DNA of 64,000 nt from Meconema thalassinum (Eukaryota > Arthropoda > Insecta > Orthoptera > Tettigoniidae): contig OX336389.2 of NCBI GenBank assembly GCA_946902985.2, positions 1,291,388,792-1,291,452,791 of the forward strand, written 5' to 3'. Below, one piece after another: positions 55,001 through 64,000 of the stretch. The notes below the pieces were generated by a model. That model had not been told where the DNA came from. It did not search any database and saw nothing but the letters and a program-made list of their open reading frames with translations. A program made the position numbers and the translations under genes. Position 1 is the stretch's first letter; the number at the start of each line of letters is the position of its first letter.

Positions 55001-56355
55001 CCGGGATACTGTGCTGACGGACTACTGTGGAACTTCAAGGGAACTGGAGCCGCGAATCTTTCACGCGGGCACAAGCAGAAGATAATGACCTGGGACTGAT
55101 AGCCGAATGGAAGAGGGCCTGTGTCCCCAGACCCGGGTGGAACATTGTGAGTGACTGCAGCCCAAAGTTTAAGTCCTACTGGGCACAGTGGGACTCGCTG
55201 ATTGTAAGGGATGGCCTCATCTGCCGTACCTGGGAGAGCACCGACGGGAAGACATCTCGGGAACAAGTCGTCGTTCCAAAGGCTATGACGGAGCAAGTCC
55301 TGAAGGAAGTTCATGGAGGATCATCTGGTGGACACCTAGGGATAAAGAAGACCCTGGAGAAGCTGAGAGAGCGGTTCTACTGGATCGGATGCCGAACAGA
55401 CGTGGAGAACTACTGCGCGAGGTGCCACGATTGCGCAGCCAGCAAGGGCCCAGGACGAAGACGACGGGGTCCACTGAAAACCTACAACGTGGGCGGCCCC
55501 ATGGAGAGAGTGGCCATCGATGTTGCTGGGCCATTCCCGTTAAGCGAGGCAGGGAACCACTACATATTAGTCGTCAGCGACTACTTTACCAAATGGCCGG
55601 AGGCGTATGCGCTCCCTAACCAAGAAGCCGCGACGATCGCAGAGACCCTGGTGAAGGAATTCGTCAGCCGGTACGGAGTACCCCTGGAGCTGCACTCCGA
55701 CCAAGGGAGGAACTTCGAGTCGCAGGTGTTCCAGAACCTATGCCAGCTGCTGGGAATCCGGAAGACAAGGACAACGCCGCTACACCCTCAGTCCGACGGG
55801 ATGGTAGAGCGATTCAATCGCACCATCGAGAACCATCTCCGAATAGTTGTCAGCGAGCACCAGAGGGATTGGGACAAGCATCTTCCACTATTTCTCCTGG
55901 CCTACCGCGCCGCCGTGCATGAAGCCACCGGGTGCACACCAGCCCGGGCCATGTTTGGGAGGGAGCTCCGTCTACCCGTCGATCTTGCCTTCGGCCGACC
56001 TGGGAATGATCCGATCCCGGTAAGCCAGTATTGTCAAGAACTGGTCGACCAACTGGAGGACGTGCACGCGTTCGCGAGGAGGAAACTGCGGATCGAGACC
56101 GACCGAATGAAGACCCGATACGACCAGCAGACGGATGCCGGAGGATTCCACGAGGACGACCTGGTCTGGCTCTTCAACCCATTACGGAAGAAAGGCCTGT
56201 CACCCAAACTTCAGAAGTCCTGGGAGGGCCCGTACCGAGTCGTGAAACGGATCAACGATGTCGTCTACAGGATCCAGCGGAGCCCGAGGGCGAAGATGAA
56301 GATCGTGCATCGAGATCGCCTGGCAGCCTACGGAGGGATAAAGACGGACCAATGA
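51990..56355 (+). pseudogene. Gypsy element 2 capsid-nucleocapsid-Pol frame, with stops
   Basis: One frame throughout. Capsid to about 52460; zinc knuckle CWTCRKRGHLSKDC near 52631 (CX2CX4HX4C). Protease LIDTGAS near 52890 and IIGLDFL. RT from SPWSSPVVLVRKKDGS to YLDD at 54163-54174. RNase H with DTDAS near 54604, TRKELLA and RTDHASL. Integrase HHCC finger about 55309-55440, catalytic D at 55519, D at 55699, E at 55807 (35 residues between the last two). A GPY/F-type end, WEGPYRVVKRI, lies near 56221. Stops: TAG 52330-52332, TAG 54370-54372, TGA 55015-55017. Domain motifs are otherwise intact, so decay is light. It would encode the replication and integration enzymes of the element. Confidence 0.92.
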
Positions 56356-56392
56356 TTGATCGGGACGATCAGCCTTTTTAGGAAGGGGGTGG

Positions 56393-57158
56393 TGTTACGG
56401 CTGTGATTTTGTGTCATCACTCGCCGCATGAGTCACAACTGCCCCAGGGCTGGGCTGTGCCCTTCCTCCTGTATTGCGTGCGCCTTATGCAACAGGGCTA
56501 CTAGGACAAAGGGATAGTCCAGAATATTCGTGACTGGACCAGCGATGGAAACCTCGAGAAGCCGTGAACCCTGGATGGATCTAGAAGCATTTATTGAGTC
56601 ACCGGCCTGCTATATAAGAGCGACCTGTCAAGCAGTGGTTGTTGTAGTGTTTTACGAGCTAGTGTGAGCGTTTATTCTGAGCGACAGAAGTGTGGTGACT
56701 TGCGAAACCCCTAGTGTAGCGGCGAAGTGAGAAACATACAGGGGACTGCCTGTGTTCTGAGTGAGTGTGCTTTCACTGAGTGTCTGAGATATTGTGGTGT
56801 CGAAATCCAGTGACATTGTTTCTCCCAGCTTGTGAACAGCGTGCAACAAGTGCTCGTAAGTACTGTAGTAGGCGCACATTAGGAAGAAGTTGCATGTAGT
56901 TCTGTCAAGGCCACTAGGCTCATTAGCGGCAGGATTAACTTCTGTGGTTTGTTGACAAGTGAAAGGGCAAGAGCTCTCCACAAGCAAGAGACTTGAGGAA
57001 ACTGGAGTAAGGTTCCTATTGTCTGTAATTGCTGATGAGTAGTGTAATTTTCTGGCCGCAATAAAGTTAATTATTTCTTTAAGCAGTAATTGGTGTTGTT
57101 GCTTCCTACCCACCGTAATCCAGTTAACAAAGGTGCCACTAGAGGGTGGCACGTAACA
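56393..57158 (+). repeat. 3' LTR of Gypsy element 2
   Basis: Matches 50234-50998 nearly base for base. Differences cluster where left reads ggttatggttgtgctttacg and right reads ggttgttgtagtgttttacg. Confidence 0.95.
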
Positions 57159-57329
57159 ATATGAAAGGTAGGCTAAAAATGAAAGGCGATGGTATCGTAA
57201 CTGTCTGTCCAGGCCACATGTATGAAGACATGCAAACAGAAAATATCATATGGAAAGAATTGCCGTAGGATTGTTGAAATGAAATGAAATGAATGCTGCG
57301 GAGCGACACGGGTCTTCAACTGATCAATA

Positions 57330-57809
57330 TATTAAAATAATTGGGACGAAATTTCACCTTTTACTAAAACTTGACAAGTAATTGTTTTACGATGACGTTT
57401 GTTGGCTTGAGACACGAATCACGTTGCGCATTATCCATTGACCCCAAACTTATTTCATTCTGTCATTTGTGTATTGAAAACTGAGAAGAGGTGCTTGAGT
57501 ATTGAAATAATTGCGAATATTAATTTCACCAAGATGATTCTTTTGGGTAAGCTGAGTAATGAAAGTTAGCGAAGTCCCACTTTCAACCGCCAGTGATGGA
57601 AGGTCGTAGGAATGGCTGACCATCTTCTGTTTCTAGTCAACTACAGCACTCGTAATCCTAAGGATGTATACTCTTTATAGCGACAGAGCTATTGCAGACA
57701 GATTTCGTTAAATATTATCAACGGCAAGCGCTCGACGACATTAGGTACCGTACCTGAAGCTTATAACTTACATGCTATGAAGTCACGTTACATAGATGCC
57801 ACTTTATCG
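57330..57809 (+). repeat. dispersed repeat X, copy 4 (longest)
   Basis: Runs from attgggacgaaatttcacct through ttgacaagtaattgttttac, tgaccccaaacttatttcat, aataattgcgaatattaatt, accgccagtgatggaaggtc and attgcagacagatttcgtta to acatgctatgaagtcacg. It gives the fullest order of the repeat. A SINE splits it at 57810; it resumes at 58131. Confidence 0.75.
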
Positions 57810-58130
57810 TGTTTTTTTTCTTCATGTGGTCTCCTTAGAGACCGAGTACAGGTCTTTCTATTGGACGCCCGTGGGCGACCTGCGCGTCGGGATGTGAGAT
57901 GGAATGGATGAAGATGAATGAAATTGGAGGAGGATGTGGAAGGAACTGGCCGTGGCCTGTCAGGAGGTACCGTCCAGCATTTGCCTGGTGTTGAAAATGG
58001 GGAAACCACGGAGAACCATTTCAAGGACGGCCGACGGTGGGGCTCGAACCCATGCGTCTACCGAGTCAGCAGAGAGCTTGGCCCCATGACCTAACGCTGC
58101 GCTTTAGCCAGCGTAGCCACTGCTGTCAGT
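57810..58130 (-). mobile_element. tRNA-headed SINE, family G, copy 2, with 9-bp TSD
   Basis: Poly(T) at 57812-57819 is the reverse of a poly(A) tail, then ggacgcccgtgggcgacctg, ggccgtggcctgtcaggagg, gtggggctcgaacccatgcg (B box) and ttagccagcgtagccactgc. Direct repeat actttatcg at 57801-57809 and 58131-58139. Confidence 0.92.
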
Positions 58131-58194
58131 ACTTTATCGGGTGATGGTGGTCTATGGGGGAAATATGGTTGACAATTGTTTAAGAAACTTACTG

Positions 58195-58315
58195 TCTGTT
58201 GTAGTTCTTCAGTCGGTCAACACGAATTGCCCAATGACTGGGCGGGGTACGATGTGTATAATATTTGAACAGTAAGTAAATAACACTCCTGGAAAAAAAA
58301 CATGTATTACTGTAG
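58195..58315. repeat. single foldback arm
   Basis: gttcttcagtcggtcaacac, gaattgcccaatgactgggc and aataacactcctggaaaaa match the outer arm at 10085-10190. No second arm is nearby. Confidence 0.75.
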
Positions 58316-58424
58316 TTATGATCATAATGGATGTTACATGCAATTAAATATTGAATCTATTAGCACACATAGAATCATGTTGGCAGCACTCTGGTATATG
58401 GGCTCCTGAGAACAATCTGAAATA

Positions 58425-58880
58425 CGAGAGGCGTTCAAATGAAAAGGTACAAAACGATACTGTGGGTACAATTTACTCGTTATTCAAAAGTAATCACCAC
58501 AGGCCTGTGCACAGGTGTCCCATTGCTTCCCTAGCCGCAGTATTCCCTGTTCCCAGAAGTCTTGTGGTTGTGACAGGAGCCAATCCTGTGCGGTGTCCTT
58601 TAGTTCGTCGTTCGATTGGAAACGTTTCCCCTTGAGATGTTTTTTTAAGGGACCAAACAGATGGAAGTCACAGGGTGGCAAGTCCGGGTTGTAGGGCGGA
58701 TGCTCAAGTTGCTCCCACTTGAACGTGACCAATACACCTAGTGTGACGTTAGAGACGCGTGGGCGAGCTTTATCATGGAGCAGAATCACTCCCTTCGTGA
58801 GCAGTCCAGGCCGTTTGTTCTTGATGGACTTGTGTAGGCTACGGAGTGTCGCACAATACACGTCACTGTTAATGATTCAA
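58425..58880 (-). mobile_element. mariner fragment, 3' end
   Basis: TA at 58423-58424 is followed by cgaggcg-type terminal sequence (cgagaggcgttcaaatgaaa), the end of a mariner. The internal end at about 58880 is a breakpoint, so the left end and N-terminal gene are absent. It sits in a repeat Y copy. Confidence 0.8.
58484..58876 (-). pseudogene. mariner transposase, C-terminal half
   Basis: Minus frame: VYCATLRSLHKSIKNKRPGL, VILLHDKARPRVS (second catalytic D), HPPYNPDLPPCDFHLFGPLK (third D region), then FWEQGILRLGKQWDTCA, ending GDYF and TGA. The N-terminal helices and first catalytic D are missing. It has no internal stops. Confidence 0.88.
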
Positions 58881-58984
58881 TCAATCAACGTATAATATCC
58901 GTATAGCACGTTGTATTTCAACAAACTACTACAACAAACATTCAATTATACTCCTTGAAAAGGACAAAGAGTTATAGTTATAAC

Positions 58985-59753
58985 TAGGGCTCGGATTCGA
59001 GCATATTTGCATATTTTCCCCCTGAATAGTACACATTGAAAGAAGCCTTTCGGTGGTATTTTCACCTCACTAGGACCAACAGAATTGAAATTTATCGAGC
59101 ATATAAATGCATAAAACCGCGGTTTTCAGAATAGAAGCATATAAATCCATATTCTTGTGGTTTTCGTCTAAATAGTTTGTTTTCCTTCGAATTCCCCCTC
59201 CCCCAATTCGGGCTCTGACCATCCTTAAGGTTCGAAAACAGAAATAATTATTGAAAAGCCTATCTGGTGCGAATAATAAGACCGCAGGTTTTTAACCTTC
59301 AGTGAGGTCGTTCTCGTCATTGAAACTTTTATTGACTGATTTAAGAAAATCATTCAAAACTGAAAACATAAAATTCTTGTTGTACAGACTTCATTGACTC
59401 GCCTAATTTTGAACATTTTGGAAATGAGCTTTAAAACTGTAACTTTTATAAGAGAACTTCTCTTACATATACTTGGAACCTAAATGCGGGTATATCGCAG
59501 TGTATCATACATAAAATTAGAGAATAAAGCCCGTATACAAATATATGTTATTGGTTTTTTCGTTTCACTTTCCTTTCTATAGTTTTTAACGTTTTTTTTC
59601 GAGCATATTCTACATACTTAACCGCATATAATGGTTTTTTCGAGCATATCTATCGAGCATATAATGTTTTTTTCGAGCATATCTATCGAGCATAAAACAC
59701 ATAGTTTTCGAGCATATCTGGAGATTTTTTCGAGCATATCGATCCGAGCCCTA
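58985..59753. mobile_element. hAT-type non-autonomous element (TARGGNNCGGA group), copy 3
   Basis: Ends TAGGGCTCGGAT and atccgagcccta are inverted copies. The flanks gttataac (58977-58984) and gtaataac (59754-59761) differ by one base. The right 150 bases carry about seven copies of cgagcatat, and gcatat words occur at the left too. No transposase. Confidence 0.85.
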
Positions 59754-59761
59754 GTAATAAC

Positions 59762-60041
59762 TATACCCATGTATTTAGGAAAAAATGTAGGCGAAATGTT
59801 CTTTACTGAACATGTTGTTTTTCTTACTATAATTATTGTTAGTCTATTACATTTATGGTACTCGGGTGCTTGGTACGGCATGAGATTGGTGCTCACAGTC
59901 TCAAAATGGTATAGACTCGACAGATATCTCCAGGAAAACCGATCGCGTCGCACCAGTGGCAACTCGTAGTCCAGAAGTTACATCTACCGCCGACAAGGAT
60001 TTAACGGACGTGTATGTATGTCTACCCCTTACTATTCCCGT
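59762..60041. other. unassigned sequence
   Basis: Short ORFs only; the region around 59985-60041 may belong to the SINE that follows. Confidence 0.35.
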
Positions 60042-60378
60042 TTTCAACGGGCTCGGGGATGAGATGCGATGAAAGGCTATGTGGTGTGTGGTTTTTACGG
60101 CCAGATGCCTTCCCTTATGAGAAGAGTTAATGAGAGATGAAATGAATGAAGATGAATGAATCTGGGCAAAATATGGAAGGATGCGGCCATGGCCTATCAG
60201 AAGGTACCATCCCAGCATTGGCTTGGAATTGAAAATTTTGGGGGGGGGGGGAACCACGGAAAACGGTTTAAAGGACGGCCGACGGTGGGGCTCGAACCCA
60301 CGTCTACTGCGTCCACAGAGAGCTTGGCCCCATGGCCTAGCGCTGCGCGTTAGCGAGCGTAGCTACCGCTGTCGGTAT
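60042..60378 (-). mobile_element. tRNA-headed SINE, family G, copy 3
   Basis: ggccatggcctatcagaagg, accatcccagcattggcttg, gtggggctcgaacccacgtc (B box), ggcctagcgctgcgcgttag, gtagctaccgctgtcggta. A run of 11-12 G at 60240 lies in the middle. Confidence 0.85.
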
Positions 60379-61189
60379 TTATTAGACGTGTAATAATATG
60401 AATTAACAACAACATCATCATTCTATTCTTAAGTGACGGGGCTATGACCTCGAAGTTGTCGTCATGAACTACTTTTCCTTACGCTGTGAGAGATAATCAG
60501 CGATGGAATTGCCTCCGTTGTTGTGTTTTTGGATACAAGAAGTTCAATAATATTGTCCTGCTTGGGTATTCTAATCAAGATGATCGCGTGTTAACTAGTG
60601 TATCCAATCTGTGCGGAGCTGAGGGATCGAGAGAGATATGAAGAGGCTAACCTACACCCACCGTCTGGAGATTGATTTTATGAGTCGACCTTCTTACTTG
60701 AAGGTTTACCCAACTTGAGCAGTTGGCTGTTAGCAGACTTCCATTAGCACCTAAAACAAACGTGATAACTTTTCATTTCTCCGCGCTACTACCACTAAGA
60801 GGTCCGCTCAAGGAAGTGCTATTTCCTTCAGGGTCATAAAAGAAAATGTTGCTGTTCTTTGGCAACTTAGAAACTTTTATCATTGATTTCATGTCTTATA
60901 GAGTCCTTCAGTTTCAAAGTGCGCTGCCACGTGTTACTATTTCCTTCAACTCTCTGAAGAATGAAAAGCATTTACAATAGCGTTCTCAACTTTTTATGAC
61001 TGGGAGCATAACCTTCAAGCCATACCAAGTACCCGAGCACCATTTATTGGAATATAAGAATAATAATAATAAAATTATTAAATAATATTTAAATAATACA
61101 TTTTAAAAATTAATAAAGCCTATGCACCTTGGAATTTGTAGCCAGCCGTTAGCAGATCACTTGGGAAAACCAGTGAGAAATATTATTAG
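60379..61189. other. unassigned sequence
   Basis: No gene or repeat recognised; AT-rich towards 61100. Confidence 0.4.
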
Positions 61190-61217
61190 AATCATTATTA
61201 TTAATAATAATAATGCC

Positions 61218-61539
61218 GAAGCCTCCGTGGCTTAAGCGGCAGCACGCCGGCCTCTCACCGCTCCGGGTCCCGGTCACTCCATGTGAGATCTGTGCTGAAC
61301 AAAACGGAGGCAGACAAGTTTTTCTCCGGGTAGTCCAGTTTTCCCTGTCAAATTTTTATTCCACCAACACTCTCCACTATCATTTCATTTCATCTGTCAT
61401 TCATTTAATCATTGCCCCAGGGGAGTGTGACAGGCTTCGGCAGCCGGCACACTTCTTATCCTCGCCGCTAGATGGGGGCTTCATTCATTCCATTCCCTGA
61501 CCCGGTCGGTCAACTGGAAGCAGGCTGTGGATTTTCATT
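61218..61539 (+). mobile_element. tRNA-headed SINE, family E, copy 3, with 28-bp TSD
   Basis: Same order as copies 1 and 2: agcctccgtggcttaagcgg, tttttctccgggtagtccag, gccccaggggagtgtgacag, gctgtggattttca. The B box is partly deleted (ctccgggtcccggtcac). The AT-rich direct repeat aatcattattatta...aataatgcc lies at 61190-61217 and 61540-61567, with two or three mismatches. Confidence 0.93.
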
Positions 61540-61613
61540 AATCATTATTATTATTAACAATAATGCCAAAATCATGCACCTCTCTTTCCCTTGTCTATCT
61601 CTCTTTCCCCCAG

Positions 61614-61686
61614 AAATGCTGAAATAGCCATGGATTCATCGCTCACTAGGCATGTTGCAACTGCTTGCATGGCTCATGCAGCCAAG
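61614..61686 (+). other. candidate host coding exon
   Basis: A long pyrimidine tract (ttgtctatctctctttcccc plus cag) ends at 61613 and the donor aag|gtacat follows 61686. With a two-base carry-in, the frame reads NAEIAMDSSLTRHVATACMA then HAAK and ends on a codon boundary; it stays open for 30 codons beyond the donor. I do not recognise the protein. Its phase does not fit direct joining to 15728-15797. Confidence 0.35.
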
Positions 61687-62383
61687 GTACATTTACGTGT
61701 GGACAGTAGAATCGAATCAGCATCTATCGTGTTCCTCATAAAACATGGATATCCAACTACTTTTACTGTAGATTAAAAATACTATTTCACAAAATGATAT
61801 AATTTCTGATCGTAAAAACTTGTAAAGACAACAGTGTTGTCCTGGTTCTTGCAACAGAATTAGAATTGAAGAATGGATCTCAGGGAAGCTTGTGCTCACG
61901 AGCAATTTTTGACAAGTCTGACGAGAGCACCAAATTTCATTTAAATCGCGAAGCATCAGAAGAGAACGCCCGATGAACAACAAAAGTATGTAGCCTACAT
62001 AGCGAGTGTTGCGTCATGGATCATGTCCGTAAATAGTAAGCTTTCTGTCTGAACATTTCTAATTTTCAGCTCAAAGTTGGTATTTATTTCGGATGAGCTG
62101 TACAATGACCAAATTTACTCTTGGATTAATGTTGTCTGTTTGTTATGGGTTGGTGTTAATAAAATTTGCAAGAAATTAGCATTCAAGTAGAAGGTTCCTC
62201 TAAAGTAAAACTAGGCTCCAAATTTATAACATAGTCGTAAGGGATGAGGGACTGAGAGGAAGCCCTCCCTTCGCTGAGATAATGCGATAAAATAATGTAT
62301 GTCCACCTAGCAAGTTTGAAGAAACAGCAACTGGTCCCTTCTATTGCAACTCAATCCACACCCCACAAATCTCAATTTGTTAT
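61687..62383. other. unassigned sequence before the 32-bp array
   Basis: No gene or repeat recognised; would be intron if the upstream exon is real. Confidence 0.35.
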
Positions 62384-64000
62384 GATCATAGCTGCTACAA
62401 AATGTTCAATCTGATTATCAGACCTGCTACAAAATGTTCAATCTGATTATCATAGCTGCTACAAAATGTTCAATCTGATTATCATAGCTGCTACAAAAAG
62501 CTCAATCTGATTATCATAGCAGCTACAAAATGTTCAACCTGATAATCATAGCAGCTACAAAATGTTCAATCTGATTATCATAGCTACTACGATCTGTTTA
62601 ACAAAAAAATGTTCAATCTGATTATCAGACCTGCTACAAAATGTTCAATCTGATTATCATAGCTGCTACAGAAAGCTCAATCTGATTAGCATAGCTGCTA
62701 CAAAATGTTCAATCTGATTATCATAGCAGCTACAAAAAGCTCAATCTGATTAGCATAGCTGTTACAAAAAGCTCAATCTGATTATCATAGCTGCTACAAA
62801 ATGTTCAATCTGATTATCATAGCTGCTACAAAATGTTCAATCTGATTAGCATAGCTGCTACAAAATGTTCAATCTGATTATCATAGCTGCTACAAAATGT
62901 TCAATCTGATTAGCATAGCTGCTACAAAAAGCTCAATCTGATTAGCATAGCTGCTACAAAAAGCTCAATCTGATTAGCATAGCTGCTACAAAAAGCTCAA
63001 TCTGATTATCATAGCTGCAACAAAATGTTCAATCTGATTATCGTGGCTGCTACAAAATGTTCAATCTGATTATCATAGCTGCTACAAAATATTCAATCTG
63101 ATTATCATAGCAGCTACAAAATGTTCAATCTGATTATCATAGCTGCTACAAAAAGCTCAATCTGATTATCGTAGCTGCTACAAAATGTTCAATCTGATTA
63201 TCATAGCTGCTACAAAATGTTCAATCTGATTATCATAGCAGCTACAAAATGTTCAATCTGATTAGCATAGCTGCTACAAAATGTTCAATCTGATTAGCAT
63301 AGCTGCTACAAAATGTTCAATCTGATTATCATAGCTGCTACAGAAAGCTCAATCTGATTAGCAGAGCTGCTACAAAAAGCTCAATCTGATTATCATAGCA
63401 GCTACAAAATGTTCAATCTGATTAGCATAGCTGCTACAAAAAGCTCAATCTGATTAGCATAACTGCTACAAAATGTTCAATCTGATTATCATAGCAGCTA
63501 CAAAATGTTCAATCTGATTTTCATAGCTACTACAATCTGTTTATCAAAAAAATGTTCAATCTGATTATCAGACCTGCTACAAATTGTTCAATCTGATTAT
63601 CATAGCTGCTACAAAAAGCTCAATCTGATTAGCATAGCTGCTACAAAATGTTCAATCTGATTATCATAGCTGCTACAAAAAGCTCAATCTGATTAGCATA
63701 GCTGCTACAAAATGTTCAATCTGATTAGCATAGCCGCTACAAAATGTTCAATCTGATTATCATAGCTCCTACAAAAAGCTCAATCTGATTAGCATAGCTG
63801 CTACAAAATGTTCATTCTGATTAGCATAGCTGCTACAAAATGTTCAATCTGATTATCATGGCTGCTACAATATGTTCAATCTGATTATCATAGCTGCTAC
63901 AAAATGTTCAATCTGATTATCATAGCTGCTACAAAATGTTCAATCTGATTATCATAGCTCCTACAAAAAGCTCAATCTGATTAGCATAGCTGCTACAAAA
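62384..64000. repeat. 32-bp tandem array, about 50 copies, running off the window
   Basis: Unit words are caatctgattatcatagctg and ctacaaaatgtt; total 32 bases. Variant positions recur: atgtt or aagct before caatctg, attatc or attagc, tagctgc or tagcagc. Two irregular blocks (gatctgtttaacaaaaaaat near 62591 and aatctgtttatcaaaaaaat near 63534), each followed by attatcagacctgctac, lie about 943 bases apart. Confidence 0.97.

Larger units (their letters stand above)
50234..57158 (+). mobile_element. Ty3/Gypsy-type LTR retrotransposon 2
   Basis: LTRs at 50234-50998 and 56393-57158, 4-base duplication atat at 50230-50233 and 57159-57162. Primer-binding site candidate tggtgtcagaagccgga starts at 51002, within a few bases of the LTR. 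The polypurine tract aggaagggggtgg (56380-56392) abuts the second LTR. Gag and Pol follow in normal order, protease-RT-RNase H-integrase, with no env. Inserted in repeat Y. Confidence 0.96.

Noticed and set aside
62384..64000. Regular 32-bp repeats resembling a CRISPR array
   Set aside because: The units are contiguous with no unique spacers, and the context is eukaryotic. It is a minisatellite.

Overview
The window looks like intergenic or intronic DNA from a large, repeat-rich arthropod genome. An insect is most likely, possibly a polyneopteran such as an orthopteran, but the lineage is my inference. Reasons: mariner, Tc1 and hAT elements, several families of tRNA-headed SINEs, two Ty3/Gypsy-type LTR retrotransposons and many fragments of non-LTR reverse transcriptase. 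I recognise no complete host gene. Two short ORFs with good splice-site context (15728-15797 and 61614-61686) are the only candidates for host exons.

Layout. 0-6.8 kb: a mariner tail, a 97-bp tandem array, SINEs, two internally deleted transposase relics and a MITE. 6.8-8.3 kb: a complete Tc1-type transposon with 36-bp perfect TIRs, TA duplications and an intact 341-codon transposase. 8.3-16.4 kb: SINEs and a nested foldback structure (about 10.0-12.75 kb) that has taken up a hAT-type MITE and a SINE. 16.4-19.4 kb: a decayed hAT element carrying two 5'-truncated non-LTR insertions. 19.5-22.8 kb: reverse-transcriptase fragments and two MITEs. 23.0-27.5 kb: a 44-bp tandem array split by a 3.85-kb hAT element, which itself carries a tRNA-headed SINE. 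28-32 kb: foldback DNA, SINEs and a 59-bp tandem array.

32.5-44.05 kb holds a minus-strand Gypsy-type element with unusually long LTRs (about 3.34 kb), a coiled-coil Gag and a Pol whose integrase core is missing although the frame stays open. 44-50.2 kb contains MITEs, an old dispersed repeat and a non-LTR fragment. 50.2-57.16 kb is a second Gypsy-type element, plus strand, with all Pol domains but several stops and a frameshift. 57-61.6 kb contains more of the same repeats, a mariner fragment, a hAT MITE and SINEs. From 62.38 kb to the window end runs a 32-bp tandem array.

The elements do not form a pathway. They form a stratigraphy in which target-site duplications and interrupted copies give the order of insertion. 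All coordinates of repeat edges come from reading by eye and may be off by a few bases where no duplication fixes them.
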